Origin: Wolfiporia cocos
Taxonomy: Eukaryota > Basidiomycota > Agaricomycetes > Polyporales > Phaeolaceae
Direction: 5' to 3'
DNA: 64,000 nt
NCBI GenBank assembly: GCA_029448655.1
Contig: JACCLO010000006.1
Span: 1,178,001-1,242,000, forward strand
This document shows positions 46,967-55,617 of the stretch, in pieces. Made by a program: the position numbers and the translations under genes. Each line of letters opens with the position of its first letter. Position 1 is the first letter of the stretch. The notes beneath the pieces are model-generated. The model ran no database searches, was not told the DNA's origin, and saw only the letters and a program-made list of their open reading frames with translations.

Positions 46967-47437
46967 TCACAGCAGTACCAATGGCAGTTAAAAGACACAT
47001 GGCTTTACTTAGTAATATGCACAGTCCCTCAGAGAGCATGTAAAACAGAAGCTCATAGATTCATGCACAACAGATCAGTTACAACTACCATAAGGATTGA
47101 ATAGCTTTGTTGAAGCAAGGAGGACATCCATGATGGCGCCCTGTCGAGTATAGGTGCTGGTACTACTCACTGCGTTCAAGGCCTGCCTACTCTAAGGTTG
47201 TGTAGATGGGGATAAATGGAGCTAGGCAGTGCAGTATCTGGGTAGCCGAAGGGTCTGCACTCTTTGTATATGCCGCCCTTGAACTTCATGTAGATTATGG
47301 CAGCTATGCCCATGTATGATCATGATTAAATTATGCAGTGTATACATGGCAGGTCCATATGAGTATATGTGGAGATAGCTTGGTCCAGGCCTTATAGATT
47401 CAAGCAGACATATATGGTATATACCAATCCTGATTTA
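46967..47437. other. Intergenic, nothing recognised
   Basis: No gene or repeat recognised. Confidence 0.4.
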
Positions 47438-47824
47438 TGACAAGGCCACTAAAACCTTAGAGCGAACTGAGGGGAGCGAAGTGGATGAACGCCAAGTTCA
47501 GACTGGGGTTACCAGCTGAACGAGGCCTGCTATTATACTCTCAGGCTGTTTGTACATATTTGTACTATAATGGCCATATATGGTAACTAGGGAGTCTGGT
47601 GTGAGACTAAGGTAGGAGTCTAAGCCAGACCATGAAACATAGAAGCGTAGTAATATATCAAATACGTAGCGGTCATTGTGGCCATGTGGGAACGGGCCCA
47701 TGTGTCGTGATCTAGACGTTATCTGGCTCCTTCCAGGGTATGATCCAGGCCTGGCTGGGCTTGGGGACTCGGGGGACCAGATCAAGCTCGTTGTCGTTAG
47801 GGAAAGCTTTTGCCCGTGACATCA
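47438..47824 (-). repeat. Probable 3' LTR of the chromodomain Gypsy relic
   Basis: 387 bp bounded by TGACAAGG and GTGACATCA in plus terms. On the minus strand it is preceded by AACTTAAAGGGGGGG, a good polypurine tract, at 47825-47839. The pol frame runs over the boundary into the LTR. The partner LTR is not in the window, so the borders rest on the TG/CA ends and the tract. Confidence 0.6.
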
Positions 47825-48530
47825 CCCCCCCTTTAAGTTCCTCGTCCCGAGGAGTCATCGTATATATCATTGTGTACTCGCCCGGTGGTCTAGGAATGAC
47901 GAAGTCGCCTGCCCCTTTGTATTCGGAGAAGTCGTACTCACATGTCATTTTGTGTATGTACACCACCGGGTAGTCGTAGTAGGTGATCCCATTGGGTTTC
48001 TTCCGTTCAATGGGTTGGTGTACCTCAATTAGATGTGTCGTCTTGTAAGTATCTGTGTTTACGGGTATAAAGAACTGCACCAGTTTGTCATGCCACCAGT
48101 GTATTTTAGGGTGCTCTCGCTCCATGAGTATGTCCAGGCTGGCGTGCATAGCACAGACGACGGTGAGTCCGTATTTCTTCATAACGGAGTAGTGAGGTAT
48201 GTCCTCTTCTGTGGGGTCGACGGCTTTGGTGTCACCGTCGGTAATGGTTCTATTTTTCCATTGAGCCCCTGGTGCTCGTGGGTTCTGTTCGTAGAATGCG
48301 TCAGCCTGGGAGTGATCCGCGTCTCACTTACGCTCCCAGGTTTTCGATCCATCCGACCACTGCACTTCATACTCCACTCGTTCACGTTCTTCTCGCAATT
48401 GGAGTATCTTCGTCGCCGTAATCTGTGTTTCCGGTGTAGGTTGAATTCTTTGTTGTTCGAATTCGGGTTCGTGGTAGGGGGTGAGTAATATCTCGTTAAA
48501 CACCGGGTGTATACCCCGCATATCAGGCAT
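47712..48530 (-). pseudogene. Gypsy pol 3' end with chromodomain and a C-terminal extension
   Basis: Single frame of about 272 codons broken by one TGA (48324-48326). It starts inside pol: IHPVFNEILLTPYHEPEFEQ is the conserved post-integrase HPVFH segment, and YEVQWSDGSKTWER is a chromodomain-like end. After the TGA, the same frame gives DADHSQADAFYEQNPRAPGA and then about 190 residues unlike the dUTPase of the neighbouring element (IHWWHDKLVQFFIPVNTDTY, GAGDFVIPRPPGEYTMIY). I do not recognise this last part. The upstream RT and integrase are missing; the relic ends where the Plavaka fragment begins. Confidence 0.7.
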
Positions 48531-48589
48531 CAGTGTTGGTTGATGATCAGTAAGTCTGCATGTGGTGTCTCAAATATTCCTTATTCATG

Positions 48590-50470
48590 TGTGATTAGGG
48601 CATCAAAAATGGTGAGGCTTTGACCATTTTGACAATATCATGGGCATCAACTTCACAGATGGCAGAAAGCTCGAGGATATGTCAAAGGTGTGCACCCCCT
48701 GATCTCAGCATTTAACACTTGCCAATTACTTGACATAGCTTGCTATATTTGCCACCCATAATATCATGAGGCCCAGATCTGCTGAGTATCTACTTCTGTG
48801 CTGCTTGCATAGCTATCTTGTACTCGATATGTACTTGTCGTTTGAAGTTCACACCTCACGATGATTGGCAGAGGGCCAAGAGGAGCTGTTGCATTTCTCA
48901 AAACTTATCAAGGTAAGTGGACCATTCTCCGAATAAGCATCTTACACAAAGGCATTGCTAGGAGTACTCAAGCAAGATGGGAGGTAGCAAGAATTGGAAT
49001 TTCCCCAAAGCACATTCACATCAGCATGCATTTCAAGACATCAAGGAAAAAGGTGTTACTCAAAACTACAATACAAAGCCTAATGAAAAGATGCATTGCT
49101 CACTAAAGAAGGCATATCAACAAACAAACTACAAGGACATTGCTGATCAAGTATGAACTTCACCGCTCCTCTGCAACATCTCCACATATTCTCAGTTTCA
49201 CAGATTCTCACTTGAAGCCATAATCATCAAGTCGCATCTCTCATACGCTGAAGGATTGATGATTACGATGCATACATTGATTATATGAAGAATGGACCTA
49301 TCCAAGAAGATATTGACAATGACAGCTTGTCCAATATTTCATTCGGATCAGTACATATCCATCTGGGTGCTGCGGAGAAACCTGTCAAGATTTCTGCACT
49401 TCAAGACATTCCTAATGCTCACGCCGCATTTGCTAATTTCCACAAGCACCTTGGAAGCTTCTTGGGAAGTTTCCTGGCAGCTCAAGGGCTCAGGTTTGTG
49501 AATTATCTGGTCAAAGTCTTACCTACTGATTGTCACAAGAATGTACGTCCTCTCTTATTTCCTAGAATACATGGTGTTTCCCTTACTATATGGGCCCTAG
49601 GGCGCCCCCCTAAAGCCCTTAAGGCTAGTAGCCACCCCCATGCCCCTTACTGGACACGTAGGGCCTTAGGTACACGGTCGAAAGGTAGACATGTGACCAC
49701 AATGTGTAGACAGGTGACCGTGTAGCGGCACCTGATCTATAATGACTAGCGCCCAGCACCTGACAAGGTGTCTGGGGGCATATGAGTTCACAGGGTCCCA
49801 TTACTAGGCCCTGGTTACTTAGTTACAGCCCAGGCTTGATGCCAGGCTATGACCCAGTCTTGTGCCCCAACCCCTGGGCAATCTATGAGTGCACAGACCA
49901 TGTCTTGAGGGCAGGTAGTTACTAGGTAGTTACCCAGTCCCTCATGTATATATACTTTAGCTGAGGTCACTAAGACCTCAGACTATTGATAGTCATTTGG
50001 ACCTAGATGGTCCCCTGATCCCCTCCTTGTGTGACACCCACTACTGCTTCTTGGTTACCACCTAGTCGGCGACCTCTGCTACAATGACATAGCAAGTCCT
50101 TGTAGTTCTATCCCCCTGCAAGTGTCTAGGGGATAATTTAGGGTCCCTCACCCTGTGAGTCGTCTTGTGATACTGATATGGTATGTTGTATATCCATTCA
50201 TTTAGCAATACTCATGCCACACATACACAGGTCACGGAATATCGACTTCTCAAAGTCAACTATGAGTCTTATGAAATGTGGAGGACAGCGACAGATCTTC
50301 TACAATGCAATCCAGATTTCCATGGAAAGCCGTGGTACAGCTATGTGCTTCTCAAAACCACGGAGCGCACACACACCGAGAATTTATACCTAGGAAGCAC
50401 CTTGAGCGGGGCCAAAGCCACATGTTCTAAAGCCTTCGAGTTCATAACAGTTTCTTGTTCACGTTGTTGA
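48590..50470 (+). pseudogene. Plavaka-type DNA transposase, C-terminal relic split by a solo LTR
   Basis: Exon-like pieces on the plus strand. 48993-49150 gives NFPKAHSHQHAFQDIKEKGV and TQNYNTKPNEKMHCSLKKAY. 49285-49530 gives the DIDNDSLSNISFGSVHIHLG region to VNYLVKVLP. After the LTR, from about 50232, comes TEYRLLKVNYESYEMWRTAT and DLLQCNPDFHGKPWYSYVLL. The order FPK.H, NTKPNEKMH, LKVNYES.W..TDLL.CNP matches the C-terminal part of Plavaka (CACTA-related) transposases of Agaricomycetes as I recall them. The N-terminal catalytic region is missing, and the upstream pieces are eroded. A 642-bp solo LTR interrupts it at 49531-50172. Confidence 0.7.
49531..50172 (+). repeat. Solo LTR 1 with 5-bp target duplication CTGAT
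   Basis: Starts TGTCACAAG and ends CTTGTGATA. CTGAT stands on both sides (49526-49530 and 50173-50177). It shares blocks with solo LTR 2 (CCCTCATGTATATA, GTGCACAGACCATG, AGGGGATA), so the two belong to one family. Removing it with one CTGAT rejoins the Plavaka reading frame up to a GT donor. Confidence 0.82.
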
Positions 50471-50751
50471 CCGGAAGTTGATGTGTAAGATGTGACTCCA
50501 TTGCAAGCAAAGGTGGTGGGAGCATGCACTGGAGTTAAGTGATGCTCCTGGCAGACCAGGTGTGCCTTTGCGGGAGCGTGCACATTTGTGGGATGCTCCT
50601 CGGTGCTGACGGGGACCATAGAGGCGGAGGGGGTGAGAGCATGCACTAGTGGGGGATACTCTTGAGAGGGGATCGATTCCACAAGTTGGGGGACAGGAGT
50701 GTGCACCATTGTTGAATCATGCTCCTGGCATGTGTCACAGTTCTGGGACAT
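50470..50751 (-). other. ORF with four imperfect VHAP repeats
   Basis: Minus-strand frame with repeated units of about 20-25 residues: EHDSTMVHTPVP, EYPPLVHALTP, EEHPTNVHAPA and EHHLTPVHAPT. No known domain. It abuts LTR 3, and on the other side of that LTR the hypothetical gene ends with RRPIHANTD, which resembles the unit. It may be a cut-off last exon of that gene. Confidence 0.45.
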
Positions 50752-51364
50752 ATTACCATTTTTCCGTATTTTTACCTATTTTTCTGGTATTTCTATGAGC
50801 ATATTTACGGTTACACTGCTAAGCGCCCATATACACGTACACCTGCACAAACAACACGTACATAACACGCTAGTCATGGCACATTAGCTCAGTGGGCTAT
50901 TCTCTGAAGTCACGTGTCTTACTAATTCCCAATACCGGGATATGTCACAACGCTTACATACTTTGGCCCCATTGTTTATCACATGCCAACACACTTCCTG
51001 ACTCATATCCCGACCGGGCTATGTCATTAGTGCTGACCTGGCTTAGTCACTGTACGATGCCACAATAGCTACACATCCAAACACCGTTTCTTACTGGTGT
51101 GGCCATTACCGGCACACATGGTCTACTAGATAGTTAGCACTTAGCTGTATTTCGCCGTGAGGCGCACTGACCACGTACTGTAGGGCAGGGCCATAGAGGC
51201 TGCTGCCTAGACATGTATATAAGGGGTACTTAGCTGCCACTGAACCCCAGACTTGTTCTCTGTTATCACATCAAGTTACACACACTTCCCTTGCGCTCAG
51301 CTAGCCCCTCCCCCAAGCCTTATTCGACTACTCAAGTCTTATCAGCTTATTGGTGAGTCCCACA
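50733..51364 (+). repeat. Solo LTR 3, related to the dUTPase Gypsy LTR
   Basis: 632 bp, from TGTCACAG to GTGAGTCCCACA. It aligns over its whole length, in inverted orientation, with the LTR at 54895-55578 (shared blocks CCGTATTTTTACCTATTT, AACAACACGTACA, TGGTGAGTCCCACA-type end) but is clearly diverged. The flanking 5-mers GCATG and GCTAG do not match exactly. Confidence 0.8.
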
Positions 51365-51365
51365 G

Positions 51366-53686
51366 CTAGTCTGTGTTAGCATGAATTGGTCTCCTCCTCA
51401 CTGTCTTGGTCAATGGTAAAGCTGGTCCGCAATTTGCTGTGCTTGTGGGGCATGTACGAGTTGCACGTGAATGATTGGCCAACATGAGAACTTGAAGAAC
51501 TGTTGATGGCAGAAGGGGGGTGATGGCTGGACCTGGGATGGGGGCGGGTGTAGGTGTAGATACTGGTGGTGAGATGGGGGTGCTTGGCCATGATGGGGGC
51601 TCTACAACTTCCATGGGCTTCGTAACCGGTGCTGACAGTGCATCATCCATATCAATGTCAGCGACTTCTGGTGACGGCGAACTATCCAAGTGTCCGTTTG
51701 GCGTTGAGACAATTCTCCTCTTCTTCAGCTGAGAACCTTTGTCGTCAGCATCCTCTCCATCGTCACTGTCATCCAAACGATGCTGTGTCAACCACCTTAA
51801 CTTCTGACGAGAATTTGTGGCTGGGTTCAGAAACTTCATGTTTGTATCGGAATGAGACCGTTTTGCTCCCTGTGAATATGTGAGCTCGTACACATGATAC
51901 AGTATTGATAACTCACCCTTGGGACGGTCGCTTTGATGATTCTTTGCTCTGTAAGTCGTGGCTGTGACTGTTTCGCCCCTACTTCAAGATCCTTCATCTG
52001 CTGCCAAGTCCTTTTGAGTGGACAGAGTGAATCGATGTCATCAACATTGGGTGTCCAAGCACCTTCCCAATCATATGGGTTGTTGACATCAGGCTCCTCA
52101 ACTGATTTCGTTACTTGGTTGACAATCTCAATGAAGGCCATGGTCAGATACAGAGACATCTCAGGGCTTGGTGGGGAGTTAGGAGGCAGGCGCTCTGGAG
52201 GACTCAATACCTCACGTCCAGAGACAATCGGTGTAGCATCAGTGACACAGACTTACTCTGTGTCCACTGCCTATCCCCTAAGACCCTAGGATCACCCTAA
52301 GTTGTGCTAAAGAGGGACTTGCAGAGGTCGTAGTCCCAGACTAGCGAGGGTAGAGTGAAGAGGCTGTGTCACAGGCAGCAGACGAAGAGATGATGAGATA
52401 AGAGCCTGGGGGCACACGCACCCCAAGACAAGTTGATTGGACTGAGGTTGTAAGACCTCAGTCACACATATTATATACATGAGGGAGCATACACTAATGA
52501 TATCAAGACCCGCCCTAAAGGCATGGTCTGTGCACGCTATATGAAATACCCTATTTATCTAGAACATTCACATATGTGACATAATGGGATCATGTGCATA
52601 ATGTTATGTAAGTAGGTCACGGTGCCAGGTGCTACTTACGTCCACTGATATCTAATCTAATCTACATATAGGTCATGTGATCGGTGGTGTACCGTACATG
52701 GCCAAGGGGGGGTATTGCCACTAGGGGAGGCTGAGGTCACTGTTTCGAGCCCCGGTAGAGGGGCGTAAGGCAAGACCTCAAAAACTGTGACAATCAGGCA
52801 GGGGTTGTGAGGGGTCTAAAAGCGATGTAGGTGCAGCGTCGTTGTGAATAGCAACAGCAGAGGCATCAGGCATGGATTCATTCTGAGTAGCCACGCGAGA
52901 GGCGGCACCGAAACAGTCTTTCTGTATAGCGGTGGCATCTGGCACGAGGGCTTTAATATTCGCTGTGGCATTCTTGAACCATTCAATTTCGGCCAAAGTG
53001 GTGGCATGGGCTGCCAGGAACTCAGGAGTTGGCACAAGAGGTGTGACAGATTGGTCATCACCTGCATTTTGAGTCACCTCAATAGCTGCATCATTGGTGA
53101 GTCTCATCCACTCAGGTTCAGGCTCTTTGAAGAGGGTCAGCAAATGCCACAACTCCAATCACAGTACTTACCACGTCCCATCTCTCGCAAAAGACCCTTA
53201 AATTCCATCACATCCAGATTGTCGTTACCTCGGCCACACAAGTACACTTCTGCATATGGAGTCGATTTCCCGTGAGCCTTCAGTTGATGCAAGAGCGTAA
53301 CCGTGGGATACCGCCACTGCAGCCAGTATCTGAACTCATCTTGAGGACAATTATGGCTATTGGGACACGGGAGAAACTCCGGAGCTGGGGGGAGAAGTTC
53401 GTATTTGTAGGGAGTTATTTCCATCTCATCCGGTACTGGCCAAGGCCGGGTAGCCAGGAAGTTGTAGAAAGGGCAGGCAGGGCGGCGGCAGCGGCATGGT
53501 GCAGGTTGTTCCAGTTGTTTTCACAAGCTCGAGTTCCAGCTGAGGGAAGTCTTCCATAATAGGCTCGAGCGCAGTGTCGGTGGGTTGTTCCAGAGTGGGT
53601 GCAGACTCTTCAGGGATGTTCACGTATTCTCCAGGGACAGCAATGGTAGGCAATTCCAGACTAGTGCCAGCGAGCTGGGACGACAC
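51366..53686 (-). pseudogene. Unknown multi-exon gene interrupted by a solo LTR
   Basis: Minus-strand pieces in one order: MSSQLAGTSLELPTIAVPGE (53686 down), then EITPYKYELLPPAPEFLPCP and DEFRYWLQWRYPTVTLLHQL, AEVYLCGRGNDNLDVMEFKG, then after a GT-AG intron EPEPEWMRLTNDAAIEVTQN to DPSQPLPD. Next comes solo LTR 2, then SPPERLPPNSPPSPEMSLYL, PYDWEGAWTPNVDDIDSLCP, an intron, and AKRSHSDTNMKFLNP with an acidic stretch and a KKRRI nuclear-signal-like motif followed by Pro/Ser/Thr-rich sequence. I do not recognise the family. Position in the transposon block suggests a transposon-associated or captured gene, but a host gene cannot be excluded. A frame change near 53450 is unresolved (intron or lesion). 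Confidence 0.55.
52243..52792 (-). repeat. Solo LTR 2 with 5-bp target duplication ATCAG
   Basis: 550 bp from TGACACAG to CTGTGACA in plus terms, with ATCAG at 52238-52242 and 52793-52797. Same family as solo LTR 1, opposite orientation. Removing it with one ATCAG joins the two sides of the unknown gene in one open frame across the junction. Confidence 0.88.
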
Positions 53687-54894
53687 ATGTCAGTACGAGA
53701 CGTAGCTTGTGTGGACGTGTGGGATATGGGTGGAGGTGAGAACAACATATTTTGCCTTCAGACGACACAAATGGGCCAAAAGCGACGCAAAAAGGCTATA
53801 AATGTAGAAGAAATGCTGACACACACTACAACCTAAGACACACACCCGGGGGAAGGGGGCTCACTCAAAGGCGCCTTCCTGGTCCGGGGCATCTAAGGCT
53901 GAAGAGGCCAAGACAAGTCTGAGGTTCGCTCAAGACTGTCTGGCTATTTATGTAGCTCTACTACTGTTTGTACATGTTATGGTGTGCAGCCCATAGGGCA
54001 TCGGCACTGAGGTAATTTACGTGCTACGTGGTGGCCAGTAAGGGCATCGGAGTGCAAGTGCTGGTACGGCTAGGGGAGCGCTGGATGTCTATGGCAACAT
54101 AGCGGGTTAGGCCCGATCTGTGGTTCTCGTCAATTGGGGGTTCACCGGTAATGGTGGGGTTCTATGTCCGTGATCGGGGCATCTGCTGTCCAGGTTCCCA
54201 AGTACTGGTACTGAGGGGAAGGCACGTGGTGGCCCAGGTTCCCACGTGCTGGTACTGAGGAGTGGCATCTGCCGAGAACATGGACTGGCCAGTATGGGCC
54301 ATGCATTGATTGAGCGTGATCGCCTGTGATTGATGGGGCACTTCCTGTGACTGCTAGGGTTCTCAGTTGTACAGGGTGTATCCCTGGAGTTTAGGGCCTT
54401 CCGTAGGCCATAGCGTAGTGCTAAGGGGTTTTAGGCCTCCCATAGGCCGTTGTCTGTATAGTACATAGTCTGTGCCAGTAATGGCATGAGTCCGTGGTCA
54501 GTAATGACCGTGTAGCTGGTAATGGCTGTAGTTCATGGAGACGGGAGGTGTAGGGTTCGGTTGGTTGGGTGGACAGGTCCTAGCCATGAGTCTGTGTGGT
54601 CTTGACATGATGAGGTGTAGTCCAGGTAGCAGGGGGTTGGTTGGGTTAGGTGCTACTGGGCTCATCGTACTTGGTTGGGGTCACGTGACTGCTGTTGGCT
54701 TTGTACTGGACTGGACGTGTGGTCTGGGACTGGGGGTATTAGGCATGGCTGGTGATGCTGTTAGCTAGTGCCCATGGTGGTTCGTATGTAGGGCTTGGAT
54801 CTGGCTGAGGCATCGGGTTTCCAGCCTTGGGGGTGCTCTTGATGATCAGAAAAGGTACTGTGCTTAAAGACTTGAAATTTGACACAGACTAGAC
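53687..54894. other. No gene; possible old LTR
   Basis: The stretch from 53814 begins TGCTGACACACACTACAACC, which resembles the left end of the LTR at 54895 (TGTGGGACTCACACTATAACC). A TATTTATG box follows near 53943. The other border is not clear. The rest repeats words such as CCAGTAATGGC and TAGGGCC. Confidence 0.35.
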
Positions 54895-55578
54895 TGTGGG
54901 ACTCACACTATAACCTAATAAGCGACTTGAAGGAGTTGCTGGAGGTTGGTGAGGAGGCTAGTGGGCGCAAGCAGAGATGATATGTAACTGTGCGAATGCA
55001 GAGAACAAATCTAAGGCTTATCCGCAGTGATAGCCCTACTTATATACATGCTTTGTTTGGTTACCGGTAAGGGAGCCAAACATGAAGGTGGTCTGTGCGC
55101 AGACATAACTAATATGGTTAAGTCGTAAACTACAATAGACCATGTGCGCCGGTAATGGCCGCACCAGTAAGATCGTTTGTTTGGACCGTAGGTCCATGTT
55201 GTGGAAGTGGCTGTAGCTACGTTAGTAAGCCATGCATGTGATTCTTATATACCGGTATCGGAATATGAGTAATCGTGAGGGCATTGGCATGTGATAACGA
55301 GCGGGCCGCTTATCCAATTGTACTGACATAGCCCGGTACCGGGATATGAGTAAGGCGCGTGACACCGGAGGTTAGTCCGCTGAGTCATTGACGCGTACAA
55401 ACGTGTTATGTACGTGTTGTTATGACAGGTGGACGTATACCGTGTTGTGTACGTGTTGTTTGTTTGCGTGTACGTGTAGACGAGCGCTTGGCAGCGTAAA
55501 TGTCTACAAGGTCGTAGAAATACCAGATAAATAGGTAAAAATACGGGAAAAATAGTGGAATGTCCCAAATCTGTGACA
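54895..55578 (-). repeat. 3' LTR of the dUTPase Gypsy element
   Basis: 684 bp, TGTGGGACTCACAC to ATCTGTGACA in plus terms (TG/CA ends). A TATATAAG box for the minus orientation lies near 55036-55045 (plus CTTATATA). Left flank TAGAC is the candidate target duplication; its partner would lie outside the window. Confidence 0.85.
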
Positions 55579-55591
55579 TTACCCCCTCTTC
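55579..55591 (-). other. Polypurine tract of the dUTPase Gypsy element
   Basis: Minus-strand GAAGAGGGGGTAA directly before the LTR start TGTCACAG; 27 bp after the pol stop codon. Confidence 0.8.
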
Positions 55592-55617
55592 AGGTTTCAT
55601 TGTCCCTAATGGAACGA

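Noticed and set aside
50880..50950. tRNA-like GCTCAGTGGGC sequence
   Set aside because: Lies inside solo LTR 3 and lacks a B box at the right distance.
53585..53836. Plus-strand ORF of 83 codons
   Set aside because: Antisense to the start of the unknown minus-strand gene; no domain.
50733..55578. One LTR retrotransposon bounded by the two related LTRs
   Set aside because: The LTRs are in opposite orientation and the sequence between has no gag-pol.
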